DNA of 64,000 bases from Hygrophila difformis (Eukaryota; Streptophyta; Magnoliopsida; Lamiales; Acanthaceae), in assembly GCA_030278955.1 (NCBI GenBank), contig JAOANR010000003.1:23273050-23337049 (forward strand), written 5' to 3'. Made by a program: the position numbers and the translations under genes. Positions 32,329-45,001 of this stretch are shown here, in pieces. Each line of letters opens with the position of its first letter. Position 1 is the stretch's first letter. The notes under the pieces were generated by a model. It made no database searches. It was not told the origin of the DNA and was given only the letters and a program-made list of their open reading frames with translations.

Positions 32329-33837
32329 TAAAAGCATGAATAACATGACAAAATATAAATAAAGCAATTAACCATCACACCGTCCCATACCGGTGCTTCA
32401 ACCACAATCATACAATTTATGCAAGTGATGCATGGCCTAACATACACCTATCTACCCTATATGCAGATGCAAATGAATATGCCTAGCCGGCACCTATAAC
32501 CCGGGCGGTATGAACCCACGGGCGAGGATATCATCAACTCCAACCCGTTACAGAGTAACATACACCATCCCCGCAGGGACCACAGGCATCACAGCCCAAA
32601 TCATACACCCCGAAGGGCCAACAGGCATCACAGCCAATAATCACACCCCGCAGGGCCATCGGGACTCAACAACACCTGCGAAGGCTGCCCGATCAATCAT
32701 AAATATCATAACAACCCATCGGGTTAAATAACCGTCAATTCCAATGAAATGTCATTCTTATGACACATAACAAAGTGTTCCAACAGCTAGACAATAATCC
32801 TGAATGCTTATATGTGCTAGTATAATTAACAATTCACAGAGTAGTATTCACGACCTTTCAGCTCAGATTAATCATAAACAGAGCTTTCATGATACAACTA
32901 ATTCAATTCCTACCGGTGCCCTGCACATCCCATTTAAACAAGTATATATATATACTCACTCCCGTCCTCGTCCACGGGATCCACTGAAGAAAAAGAAAAC
33001 AATTACAAAGCTTGCTGCTCCCCATTTAATAGTAAATCAACTAAACCTATCCCAATTTCGAGTGATTAAAAAAACAAAATCAACAAGTACATACAACCCT
33101 TCCAAAATCAAAACATTCACACTACGCACCCACTACTTGACTGGTGACTTGGATAGGACTCCCTGGACACAAATTCAATGTAATTAATTGATCAAAGCCA
33201 ACGAAAATTAACAATTTCCATTCCCCACACCCACGAGTAGACACAGACAACAGAGAACGTCAATAAAATGACAAATCGGGGTTAATAAGCGGTATTCGAT
33301 AATTCACTAATCAAATTAGTATACACAATTAACCCTTGCCGTAAATCACCCCAATATCCCCAAACACGTAATTTAAGCACACAAATCCCTTGCCTTGGTG
33401 TTTTGGGCGATCAACAACGCTTCCAAACGTCCAATTCGATCTTCAATCGAATCCAAAATACTCAAAACCTAACATTTCAAAACATCCCCAAATCACCACC
33501 AAAACGAACGAAATAAAAATCACTACGATGAAGAAGACGAGGAGAAATACTTACCATCAACCAATTGAACAATCACTCAAGAAACGCGATGATTTGAGCG
33601 AGTCCAAGATTACTCCAAGACTTTCAAACTCGTCGGCCTCCTCCTCCTCTTTCCCGTTCTTCACCCTTCTTTTTCAAATATGCAAAAAGGCCCCACTTAT
33701 TACTTCCAAAAAGCGAATAATTATAAATCACCCCTATCCATCCTTAAATATGAATATAACCCCATCCGGGCTTGAGTGTAATAAACTCATCACTAAATAA
33801 TTTAAACCGTCCAATTTAAATTATTCGGGTCATTACA
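31674..33837 (-). repeat. Element B 3' LTR (2164 bp)
   Basis: Plus strand begins TGTAACGCCCCG and ends CGGGTCATTACA. It includes an (AAT)n run at 32257-32329. The open frames inside it recur identically in the other LTR at a constant shift and are not genes. Confidence 0.93.
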
Positions 33838-33850
33838 TTCCTCCCCCCTT
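33838..33850 (-). other. Polypurine tract of element B
   Basis: On the minus strand AAGGGGGGAGGAA stands directly beside the 3' LTR, the primer for plus-strand DNA synthesis. Confidence 0.85.
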
Positions 33851-33922
33851 ACGATCATTTCGTCCCCGAAATGCACATTCAAGAACATGATCAAAGTAAA
33901 AAATCAAGGGAACAATGCTAAC

Positions 33923-35160
33923 TCACAGCGACGGAGTCAAGTCCAAGTCTGGGTACTTCAGCTTCATATGCTCATCGGTTTCCCAAGTAACATCTTCAGC
34001 CCCATGTCTAGACCACAACACCTCAACCATTGGGATGGTTTTGTGCCTTAGAGCCCTTTCCTTTGCATCAATCACCCGAACTGGATACTCCTTATACTCA
34101 AGAGTTGCATCCAGCTCAATCTCATCAGGCTGGACAATCCTAGATGGGTCGGGTACGAACTTTCGGAGTTGAGAAACATGAAAAACATCATGAGCTCAAC
34201 CCACTTCAGCTGGTGTAGCCAATCTATAAGCCACTTTACCAACTCTCTCCATCATCTCGCAGGGTCCAATGTATCTAGGGCTCAACTTGCTCTTCTTACC
34301 AAACCGACGTACCCCTTTCATAGGCGATACCTGCAATAACACCCTATCACCAACCTCAAACTCCACATCTCGATGAGCTAAATCAGCATAGCTCTTCTGT
34401 CTGTCCTGAGGCTCTTTCATTGGATCCCTGATAATCTTCACCAACTCGATTGTCTGTTGAATCATTTCGGGAGTCACATTCACCTTATCTGCTGAATCAT
34501 TCCAACATAAAGGACTCCTGCACTTCCTCCCATACAATGCCTCGAAGGGAGCCAAACCGATACTCGTATGATAACTATTGTTGTAACTGAACTCCACCAA
34601 ATTGAGGTGATTCTCCCAACTATCCTGGAAGTCCAGTGCACAAGTTCACAACATATCCTCTAATGTCCTAATGGTCCCCTCTGTTTGACCATCTGACTGA
34701 GGATGCCATGCAGTACTCATGCTAATCTGCATGCCAAACGCTGCCTACATATCCTTCCAAACTTGGACATGAATCTGGAAGCCCGATCAGACATAAACTC
34801 ATTGGGAATCCCTAAACCTTTTTAACAACATGCTGAATATAAGCCTAAGTAAGCTGGCTTATACTCCATGTCAGTCTTATAGGTATGAACACTGTACTCC
34901 TTGTCAAACGATCAACCATTACTCAGATAGTATCCATCATTTCCACAGTCTGAGGTAATCCCGTCACACACCATCCATGGGAATAGTTTCCCACTTCCAT
35001 TCAGGGATCTCTAAAGGCGGTAGCAAACCCATCGGTCTCATGTGCTCAACCTTCACTCGCTGACAGGTAGCATACTTAGCCACGTAATCAACTATCTCCC
35101 TCTTCATGTTGTCCCACCTAAAAATTATGTCGGCTGTCTTAATACATCTTTGTGACCCAT
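33923..35160 (-). pseudogene. Element B integrase remnant with chromodomain-like tail
   Basis: The clearest part (34600-34196) reads MVEFSYNNSYHTSIGLAPFE, ALYGRKCRSPLCW and VLLQVSPMKGVRRFGKKSKL, the C-terminal integrase region of plant Ty3/gypsy elements. A TGA at about 34194-34196 interrupts it where a Trp codon is expected. The frame then continues with HDVFHVSQLRKFVPDPSR and ends with VLWSRHGAEDVTWETDEHMK, a chromodomain-like end. Upstream to 35160 the integrase core is visible only in short shifted pieces. Confidence 0.85.
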
Positions 35161-35422
35161 GAATGAAGAGAATAAGGAGTTGTGTGAGCCTTATCCATGA
35201 CCTTTCTCCTCAGATCATCACAACACTCCGGAATGCACCATCTATCACCTTATCGCACCATGCCCTTATCATAAATTCTGAAACCCGGAGCCTTACCATC
35301 TTGAATCTTCCGCCTCAACACTGCCATCTCCCCGCTATCATGCTGACTAGCGAATATCTCATCCATCAAAGATTATGTAGCGACTAGCATATTTAAAGTG
35401 TGCTGAACAGAGCCAACAGAAA

Positions 35423-36792
35423 CTACCTAACCTCAAGTCTGAGTAGTTCCCTGTGCCATTCAGGCATCACCCCCAAACATGCTACTGAATGATGCTCCTT
35501 CCTGCTCAAAGCATCTGCCACCCGGTTCGCCTTTCCCTCAATGTACTTAATATCCATGTCATAGTCCTGCAATAACTCCATCCACCTCCTCTGTCTGCCA
35601 CTCATGTGGACTGAGATGTATAGACACTTCAGATTCTTATGATCTGAATAAATTCTACACTTCACCACCCCTTACAGATAGCTCCTCCAGATTTTCAGAG
35701 CATGCACCACCGCTGCCATTTCCAAATCATGAGTCGTGTAGTTATGCTCATGACGCTTAAGCTGTAAAGATGTGTAAGCAATCACCCTTCCATTCTGCAT
35801 CAACAAACAACCCAAACCCTTAAGCGACACATCTGTATAAAATTCATACTCACTTGAATCATCAGGTAGTACCAAAACAGGTGCCTCAGTCACTTTCTTC
35901 TTCAAAAGTTCGAATGCCCGATCACAATCATCGTCCCCTATGAATTTGACATCTTTCCTCAACAATCTTGTCAGAGGTCTAGAAATACTAAAGAAATCCT
36001 CAATGAATCTGCGGCAGTAGCCAATAAGACCCATGAAACTTCGGATATTCCCCACATTCTTCGGGGCTTGCCATTTCAATACCACTTCCACTTTGGCAAT
36101 GTCAACTGTAATACCCTCACCGGAAACGATGCGTCCCAGAAAAGACACCTTCTCTAACCCAAAACTCACATTTAGAGAGTTCAGCATGTAGCTTATGCTC
36201 TCGCAATGTGTTCAACATTGTCCTCAGATGACCAGCATGTGCCTCACGAGTCGGCAATAGACCAGAATATCGTCTATGAACACAACCACGCACACATCTA
36301 GCAGGGGACGGAATACCCTATGCATAAGATCCATGAAGATCGATGGTGCGTTAATCAAACCAAAAGGCATGACCGTGAATACAAAGTGTCCATAAGGAGT
36401 TCTGAATGCTATCTTAGGCCTATCAGGCTCTGCCACCCTTATCTGATGGTAGCCCGATCTCAAATCAATCTTACTGATTACACTGGACCATCTCAACTGA
36501 TCCAACAAATCCTCATCCGAGGTAGAGAATACTTGTTCTTCACCGTGATTCGGTTCAAACCCCTGTAGTCGATACCCATCCTCATCGACCCATCCTTCTT
36601 CTTAACAAACAATACAGGAGCCATCCGGTAAGGGGCCTTAGAAATAGGAGTTGCATAAGACATCAGCTCGATAGTAAAATCAATCTCCCGTGCAGATGGG
36701 AGACCAAGAATTTCATCGGGAAATACATCCCCGAACTCAGAGACAACAGGGACACTCGAAGCAGTAGGAACCTCTGCTCGAAGATCCCTCAT
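35423..36792 (-). pseudogene. Element B reverse transcriptase and RNase H remnant
   Basis: Frames in order: 36792-36493 ([20 protein letters not shown], then [20 protein letters not shown]), 36508-36224 ([25 protein letters not shown] and the catalytic [10 protein letters not shown]), 36187-35672 (thumb, and RNase H with [17 protein letters not shown] and [15 protein letters not shown]) and 35668-35423 ([20 protein letters not shown]). About 30 codons are missing between YRMAP and VLFVKKK. Frame changes separate the pieces, so no full pol protein can be made. Confidence 0.92.
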
Positions 36793-37387
36793 TTGCCACA
36801 GGGAGAGAACAACCCCCGCATCAGATCACAGAACAAAGCAACAGAAACCACACCAATGGCAGGTGGAATCAAAGAATGTCGGTAAGAAATACACTTACCC
36901 AAGGAATCCTGAAAGGATATTCGTGGAACACCACAATCAATCACAGCATGATGGCAAATCAACCAATCCATGCCCAAAAGCATCAAAATCAGCCAGGCTA
37001 AAGACCACCAGGTCAACCCTGAATTCACGACTCTCGATGCTCAACACAGCATCTTGGATCAAATGATCACTTCGAATACTATCACCCGAAGGTAAAGAAA
37101 CTAGCATCTGGTAGCGCACCAACGGTCCTAATCCGTGCTCTCGCACACATGGCAAAGCCACTAAAGAACATGAGGCTTCCGAATCGCACATTACTAAGGC
37201 AGAAGGATTCGCACAGTAGTAGCACATACTCCATGCTTACGAATGAAATTTTGAGTCCCGAATGAACATGAGACTCCAGAGTCAAACACAATAAACGCGA
37301 CACAAAATGCGATACGAATAATTCCCATAACAGGGAAACGAGTTTATCTCTCAGCCAGAGAGTCATGAGGAAACACCCATAGTACAA
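36789..37387 (-). pseudogene. Element B aspartic-protease-like remnant
   Basis: Reads ALVMCDSEASCSLVALPCVR and LVSLPSGDSIRSDHL, equivalent to the retroviral-type protease of Ty3/gypsy elements. The usual active-site D(S/T)GA is here DSEA, so Gly is replaced. The same change (NSEA) is in element A. Several frame changes are present. Confidence 0.75.
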
Positions 37388-38200
37388 GGATTACACACAC
37401 ACGCCAAAACGTTATCAATCAACATAACATTTCCAAGACATAAAGACAACACGCTTGATAAGCCTCCCTAAGTCGACCGCTAAACCCAAGCGAAGTCGGT
37501 TCCCTCACGTCACCGATCTCGACATGCAGGACAGTCGTCTTGCCTCGAGTCACGCGACAGGCATCTAACGCTTCGACGAACGAATCTCATGTCCTTCCGG
37601 TTGATCCTCTGAAATTAAATGCACCACTAAATCGTTATTCTCTCTAGCCCAACCATACCATCACTGGAATAGCCTAAAAATAGGTTTCCACCATCATTCG
37701 CACGCAGACGGACTAAAAATGTATGTTTCACCCCAGCTGGTCATCGCACTAGGGAAACTTTCTCAGTACCCTATCTCACTCTCGAGGGTACATTAATCCA
37801 TCTGAACACCATTCAACACATTGATCTCGCTTGGATCGCCATTCGAATAGCCCAGACACCCACGAGGTTTTTCCAAACTCTTGAGTCGACATCGATTGCA
37901 ACATCAATAAACAATGTTAGCAGAAATCACCAACATGCACAGCATAGTAACTGAGAGCAGAAATAATGAATATAATAAATAAATAAATAAATGTATTCAC
38001 AGTCCTCAATGACTGTGAAATCACAAGGATCCTGACTGGAGTACCATTGTCCTTCCACAGTTCCTCAACTGTGGCTCGACCTGGTATGCGCAAGACTCAA
38101 CATAAATAATGATAAGAATGCAATTCTACACTACATGGATCCCCCACACATCTCACCACTAATGTCTACACCAGTTTTAATATAATAAAAGAGCACACAG
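37388..38200 (-). other. Element B leader without gag
   Basis: About 0.8 kb that should hold gag but has no gag domain in any frame. It aligns with element A at about 42650-43550 (for example the shared caggtcgagccacagtt), so both elements lack gag in the same way. Confidence 0.7.
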
Positions 38201-38212
38201 GCTCTGATACCA
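38201..38212 (-). other. Element B primer-binding site (initiator tRNA-Met)
   Basis: On the minus strand TGGTATCAGAGC, complementary to the 3' end of initiator tRNA-Met, three bases from the LTR. Confidence 0.93.
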
Positions 38213-38215
38213 CTC

Positions 38216-38798
38216 TGTAACGCCCCGAAAATTCAAAAATAATTTTCGCAAGCATTACCGCCGCACTAACTATCTTAAACTAGTGGCCAACTAATTTAAA
38301 ACAGCTAGTACAAGGCTGAGCAAACCTAAAGTGATCATCTGATTAAACCGTTTCATGCGGAATCTATAATAAAATAAAACACAAAGGCACTTAAATAATC
38401 CCCAATGAATAACTGAATAAAAACAATCCCTGTCAGAGTATCAGGCTACAAGCCTCTCAAACATAATTTGGCATACTGCCAATATATAAGAAATAGGGCT
38501 ACCAGCCCAAAGCAGTAGACACATAAGGCCACAAGCCGACAGAATGTAAATCATAGGCTCACATGCCTCAACTAGTCAACAAAGTATCCAGTAATAGCAA
38601 TCAACAGACTACCACATAAATAAACATAATAAAAAGAACATGAGAATCCTATCTATGTGATCTCTCATCCCCATACCCCAATCATGCTCCAGCGCCTCCA
38701 GCAGGATCTATAAAATAGACAAAAGTAAAGGGAGTCAGTACAACGTACTGAGCAAGGCTACGTGCCGGGGAGTAAGGGATAACATAGCAACAAGAGTA

Positions 38799-38888
<90 letters not shown>

Positions 38889-40397
38889 TAAAAGCATGAA
38901 TAACATGACAAAATATAAATAAAGCAATTAACCATCACACCGTCCCATACCGGTGCTTCAACCACAATCATACAATTTATGCAAGTGATGCATGGCCTAA
39001 CATACACCTATCTACCCTATATGCAGATGCAAATGAATATGCCTAGCCGGCACCTATAACCCGGGCGGTATGAACCCACGGGCGAGGATATCATCAACTC
39101 CAACCCGTTACAGGGTAACATACACCATCCCCGCAGGGACCACAGGCATCACAGCCCAAATCATACACCCCGAAGGGCCAACAGGCATCACAGCCAATAA
39201 TCACACCCCGCAGGGCCATCGGGACTCAACAACACCTGCGAAGGCTGCCCGATCAATCATAAATATCATAACAACCCATCGGGTTAAATAACCGTCAATT
39301 CCAATGAAATGTCATTCTTATGACACATAACAAAGTGTTCCAACAGCTAGACAATAATCCTGAATGCTTATATGTGCTAGTATAATTAACAATTCACAGA
39401 GTAGTATTCACGACCTTTCAGCTCAGATTAATCATAAACAGAGCTTTCATGATACAACTAATTCAATTCCTACCGGTGCCCTGCACATCCCATTTAAACA
39501 AGTATATATATATACTCACTCCCGTCCTCGTCCACGGGATCCACTGAAGAAAAAGAAAACAATTACAAAGCTTGCTGCTCCCCATTTAATAGTAAATCAA
39601 CTAAACCTATCCCAATTTCGAGTGATTAAAAAAACAAAATCAACAAGTACATACAACCCTTCCAAAATCAAAACATTCACACTACGCACCCACTACTTGA
39701 CTGGTGACTTGGATAGGACTCCCTGGACACAAATTCAATGTAATTAATTGATCAAAGCCAACGAAAATTAACAATTTCCATTCCCCACACCCACGAGTAG
39801 ACACAGACAACAGAGAACGTCAATAAAATGACAAATCGGGGTTAATAAGCGGTATTCGATAATTCACTAATCAAATTAGTATACACAATTAACCCTTGCC
39901 GTAAATCACCCCAATATCCCCAAACACGTAATTTAAGCACACAAATCCCTTGCCTTGGTGTTTTGGGCGATCAACAACGCTTCCAAACGTCCAATTCGAT
40001 CTTCAATCGAATCCAAAATACTCAAAACCTAACATTTCAAAACATCCCCAAATCACCACCAAAACGAACGAAATAAAAATCACTACGATGAAGAAGACGA
40101 GGAGAAATACTTACCATCAACCAATTGAACAATCACTCAAGAAACGCGATGATTTGAGCGAGTCCAAGATTACTCCAAGACTTTCAAACTCGTCGGCCTC
40201 CTCCTCCTCTTTCCCGTTCTTCACCCTTCTTTTTCAAATATGCAAAAAGGCCCCACTTATTACTTCCAAAAAGCGAATAATTATAAATCACCCCTATCCA
40301 TCCTTAAATATGAATATAACCCCATCCGGGCTTGAGTGTAATAAACTCATCACTAAATAATTTAAACCGTCCAATTTAAATTATTCGGGTCATTACA
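38216..40397 (-). repeat. Element B 5' LTR (2182 bp)
   Basis: Nearly identical to the copy at 31674-33837. The difference in length is the longer (AAT)n run at 38797-38887. Confidence 0.93.
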
Positions 40398-40402
40398 GGA
40401 CT

Positions 40403-42632
40403 TGTTAGAGTGAACATGGCAATTGAGATTGGAATATGCTCTTGACGATATTACTAGTCATGGGTGCTTGATATTATGTGGTAATTGGGAACTTGATATT
40501 AAAAGTAGGATTTTAAGTTTCAATGTGTAACTGAGAAACAGAATAATGGTTATTGTTTTTTTAAATCTTTAATGATCTTGAGTTTGGAAAATTAAGATGA
40601 AATTGGCATTTTGTTAATTGTGGATTTCTATATAGTGAAGAAGTTTGAGTTAAATTTTATTATCTCATTTTATGAATTTGGCTAATTCTTGATTAATTGG
40701 AATTGTTGTGAAATATATCTATTGTGGATTTGGTTGCCTTGATGAATTGGTGTTGTTTTGTGGGATTGTGGAAAGGGATTTAAGGTGGATGATGGTATTG
40801 GAGAAATGAGGAGATGGTGCTATTTATATGTATAATTATTTTTAATGTTATGATGATATTCTTATATAGGGTGCTACTGTGAGTTAATAATGGAACCATT
40901 GGAAGGTTGAAGACTTGACAAGAAGGAATCTTTAAAGATCGATTGAAAAAGGCAAGGGGTTATGCTTGCATTTTTATGTGTGTCGGGGTGATATTGGATG
41001 ATATCGGGTTTTTGCTCGTTTTCTCTTATGTTTTATTTGCAGGTTTATTATTCACGATAATTATGATGGTTTAAGCTTACTGTATGACAATTTAGATGAT
41101 TGGATGCTTCTCGGATTGCCATATCACTTAGAGGGTGATGAATGCTTATTTGTTTATTGTTATCGAATTCCTCGCTCTAATTGATTAATTATGAATCTCT
41201 TGCGATGATTTAAAATATGGGAGCATTTATATTACTCAGGGAGGCAGTTGATTTATTGTTACGACTTCTCCAAATGTTATTGATAAATCGGGGAATGATC
41301 ATTAGCCAGGGGGTTGTTGAATAGCTTGGAGGAATTGTTAAATCGTGGCATTGTTAATTATTTCATTGATTATTGAATTGTAACGGTAATGCCTAAGCCT
41401 AGGGACTATGTATTGAATTCTTTATATGTTGAGATGCATCGAACCTAGTGATTAGGTGCTTGAACATCATGGTATAATTGTCACATGCATGTTATTGCAT
41501 TGGAATTGACGGTTATTAACCCGATGGGTTGTTATGATATTTATGATTGATCGGACAGCCTTCACAGGTGTTGTTGAGTCCCGATGGCCCTGCGGGGTGG
41601 ATTATTGGCTGTTATGCCTGTTGGCCCTTCGGGGTGGATTATTGGCTGTTATGCCTGAGATGATTGGCTGTTATGCCTGTTGGTCCTTCGGGGTGGATGA
41701 ATTGGGCTGTGATGCCTGTGATCCCTGCGGGGATGGTGTATGTTACCCTGTAACGGGTTGGAGTTGATGATATCCTCACCCGTGGGTTCATACTGCCCGG
41801 GTTCTTAGGTTGCCGGCTAGGCATATTCATTGCATTTGCATATAGGGTAGATAGGTGTATGTTAGGTCATGCATCACTTGCATAAATTGTATGTTTGTGG
41901 TTGAAGCACCGGTATGGGACGGTGTGATGTTTTATTTATGCCATTTGTATGTTTGTGGTTGAAGCACCGGTATGGGACGGTGTGATGTTTTATCCGCTTT
42001 ATTTATATTCCGCTTTATTTATATTCTGCTTATTCTTATAGCGTGTTTCCCCCTTTATTTCCCCTGCACGCATATCCCTTGCTCAGTACGTTGTACTGAC
42101 TCCCTTTGCTTTGCTTGTTTTATAGATCCTGCTGGAGGCGCCGGAGCATGACTGGGTTTGGGATTTTGAGAGATCATATAGATAGGACTTTGATGTTCAT
42201 ATTATTATATGTGTTTATGTGATACTCTGCTATGGTTTCGTTTGGATATTTGGATTATTGTTAGTTGAGGCCTGTGAGCCTAGGATTTATTTTATGTCGG
42301 TCTGTGGCCTTACGTGCTTTACTGCTTTGGGCTGGTAGCCCTGTTTCTGCTATATGTGTATTATGGCAGGATGCCAGATTATGTTTTGATAGGCTTGTAG
42401 CCTGACACTCTGACAGGGATTGTCTTTATTCAATTATTACGTGGGGATTCTCTATGTGCCTATGTGTTTTATTTTATTTTAGATTTCGCATGAAATTTGG
42501 ATTAATCAGATGATCACTTTAGGTTTGCTCAGCCTTGTACTAGCTGTTTTAAATTAGCTGGCCACTAGTTTAGGATAGTTAGTACGGCGGTAATGCTTGC
42601 GAAAATCAGGTTTGAATTTTCGGGGCGTTACA
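40403..42632 (+). repeat. Element A 5' LTR, second part (2230 bp)
   Basis: Continues the LTR after element B and ends CGGGGCGTTACA. With the first part it totals 3729 bp, exactly the 3' LTR. It contains a 58-bp tandem duplication with ggttgaagcaccggtatggg (about 41889 and 41947) and repeated ggctgttatgcctg units. Small open frames here (41534-41767 and its antisense) are repeat artefacts. Confidence 0.92.
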
Positions 42633-42635
42633 GAG

Positions 42636-42647
42636 TGGTATCAGAGC
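42636..42647 (+). other. Element A primer-binding site (initiator tRNA-Met)
   Basis: TGGTATCAGAGC, three bases (GAG) after the LTR end, the same spacing as in element B. Confidence 0.93.
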
Positions 42648-43551
42648 CTGTGTGCTCGTTTATTGCATTAAAATTTGTGTAGACATAGGCGGTGAGATGT
42701 GCGGGGGATACATGTAGTGTAGAATTGCATTCTTATCATTATTTTTTTTTTCTTTTTTTTATGTTGAGTTTTGTGCATACCAGGTCGAGCCACAGTTGGG
42801 GAACTGTGGAAGAATAATGGTACTCCAGTCAGGATCCTTGTGATTTCACAGTCATTGAGGACTTTGAATACATTTATTTATTTATTTTTATTTCGTTCTT
42901 TATTATATTCAGTATTCTACTCTCGGTTACTATGATGTGGATGTTGGTGATTTCTGCTAACATTGTTTGTTGAATGTTGTAATCTATGTCGACTCAAGAG
43001 TTTTGAAAAGCCTCGTGGGAATCTGGGCTCTTTGAATGGCGATCCAAGCGGGATCAATGTGTTGAATAGGGTCAAACGGGTGTGAAGTACCCTCGAGAGT
43101 GAGATAGGGTACTGAGAAAGTCTCCCCAGTGCGATGATCAATTGGGGTGATATAGACAAGTGCATTCCGTTTGCAGGCGAATGAGGGTGGAAACCCATTT
43201 CTAGGCTATGCCGGTGATGTTATAGTTTGGTTTGGAAGAATATCAATGTATCGTGGCATAGAGTTGATGTTGGGCCGGTCAAAAGGACATGAGATATGTT
43301 CTTCAAGATGTTAGATGCCTGTCGCGTGAGTTGAGGCAAGGCGACTGTCCTGCATGTCGAGATTGGTGACGTGAGGGAACCGAATTCGCTTGTGATGAGC
43401 GGCCGACTTAGGAAGGCTTGTCAAGCGTGTTGTCTTTATGTCTTGGAAATGTTATGTTGATTGGATAACATTTTGGCGTGTGTGTGTAATTCTTGTATCG
43501 TGGGTGTTTCCTCTTGACTCTCTGGTTGAGAGATAAACTCGTTTCCCTATT
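42648..43551 (+). other. Element A leader without gag
   Basis: About 900 bp with no gag domain in any frame, related to the leader of element B. Reading frames are short and closed. Confidence 0.7.
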
Positions 43552-44004
43552 ATGGGAATTATTTATGTCGCATTTTGTGTTGCGGTTATTGTGTTTGACT
43601 CTGGAGTCTCATGTTCATTCGGGACTCTGAATTTCATTCGTAAGCATGGGGTAGGTGCTACTACTGTTGCGAATTCTTCTGCCTTAGTATTGTGCAATTC
43701 GGAAGCCTCTTGTTCTTTAGTGGCTTTGCGATTTGTGCGAGAGCATGGAGTAGGACCGTTGGTGCCCTACCAGATGCTAGTTTCTTTAGCTTCGGGTGAT
43801 AATATTCGAAGTGATCATTTGATGAAAGATGTTGTGTTGAGCATCGAGGATCGTGAGTTCAGGGCAGACCTGATGGTCTTTGACCTGATTGATTTTGATG
43901 TGATATTTGGCATGGATGGGCTGTCTCGCCATCACACTATGATTGATTGTGGTGTTCCACGAATATCATTTTGGGATCCTTTGGGTAAGTATATTTCTTA
44001 CTGA
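43552..44004 (+). pseudogene. Element A aspartic-protease-like remnant
   Basis: One open frame of 150 codons with VLCNSEASCSLVALRFVREH, LVSLASGDNIRSDHL and VIFGMDGLSRHHTMIDC. The last is the conserved end of Ty3/gypsy protease (..G.DWL..H...IDC). The active-site D(S/T)GA is replaced by NSEA, so the Asp is lost. It is the best-kept reading frame of element A. Confidence 0.8.
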
Positions 44005-44086
44005 CCCGATTTGATTCCACTTGCTACTAGTGTGGTTCCCGTTACTTCTTTTTGTGATATGATGCACAGTGGTTGTTTTCTCCATG

Positions 44087-44935
44087 TGGAAAATGAGGGA
44101 TCTTCGAGCATTGGTTTATGTTGCTTCGAATGTCTCGGTAATATATGAATTCGGGGATGTCTTCCTCGACAAAAGTCCAAATCTCCCATCTGCTCGGGAG
44201 ATTGTCTTTACTATTGAATTGTTGCCTGGTGCAACTCCTAATTCTAAGGCTCTTTGCAGAATGACTCTTGCTGAGTTAAATGAGTTGAGTGATCAGTTGA
44301 ATGAGTTGACCGTTAAGGGGTATATTCAACCGAAAAGCTTGCCTTTGGGAGCTCAAGTGCTGCTTGTTAAGAAGGATGGTTCGATGAGGATGTGTTTTGA
44401 TTATTGATGATTGGTTCACCAGTTGAGAGTATTAGTGTGTTCAATAAGGTTGGTATGAGCTTGGGTACCATCAGATAAGGGTGGTGGAGGCTGATAGGCC
44501 TAAGACAGCTTTCTGGGATCGCTATGAACACTTTGAATTTACAATCATGCCTTTCGGTTTGACTAATGCACCAGCGATCCTCATAGATCTTATACATAGG
44601 GTATTCCGACCTCTGCTGGATGCGTGTGTGTCATGGATGATATCCTGGTTACTCACCGACTCATGAGTCACATGCGGGTCACTTGAGATTTCTATTGAAT
44701 ATATTGACGGAGCATAAGTTATATCATAAACTATCCAAATATAAGTTCTGGTTGGAGAATGCGTCATTTCTAGGGCACATTATTTCTAGCGAGGTATATC
44801 AGTGGACCCTGCAAATGTGGGGGTTGTGCTGAATTGGCAAGGCCCAAAGAATGTCGGTGAGATTCAGAGTTTCCTTGGTCTAGTTGGCTACTACTGCAAG
44901 TTCATTGAAAGATTCTTAGTATTGGTAAGCCATTG
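44087..44935 (+). pseudogene. Element A reverse transcriptase remnant
   Basis: First piece: PSAREIVFTIELLPGATPNS and [15 protein letters not shown], then a stop. Second piece (44481-44666): DRPKTAFWDRYEHFEFTIMP and FGLTNAPAILIDLIHRVFRP, after which the catalytic (Y/F)xDD region is scrambled. Remnants of the thumb follow to about 44935. RNase H and integrase are deleted, since the polypurine tract follows at 44989. Confidence 0.9.
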
Positions 44936-44988
44936 ACCAGATAACCTATTGCTCCATACCCTTACGTCATTCGGGGACGAATGATCAT

Positions 44989-45001
44989 AAGGGAGAGGGA
45001 A
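44989..45001 (+). other. Element A polypurine tract
   Basis: AAGGGAGAGGGAA directly before the 3' LTR. Confidence 0.88.

Larger units (their letters stand above)
31674..40397 (-). mobile_element. Element B: gag-less Ty3/gypsy element nested in the 5' LTR of A
   Basis: Target duplication GGACT at 31669-31673 and 40398-40402. It is 8724 bp, with LTRs of 2164 bp (31674-33837) and 2182 bp (38216-40397) and a 4378-bp inner region on the minus strand. The LTRs differ by a microsatellite length (about six AAT units) and by at least two substitutions (near 31957/38486 and 32547/39107). The pol region is recognisable but broken, and gag is absent. Its LTR shares about 1.1 kb with the 3' part of A's LTR, so the two belong to one family. 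Confidence 0.93.

Noticed and set aside
32140..32367. Open frame with a long poly-Ile run, repeated at 38682-38927
   Set aside because: It is the (AAT)n microsatellite in the LTRs of element B read on the minus strand.
32510..33800. Three open frames (73, 127 and 136 codons) duplicated exactly 6560 bp away, suggesting a repeated gene
   Set aside because: They lie in the two LTRs of element B; duplication is due to the LTRs, and no domain is present.
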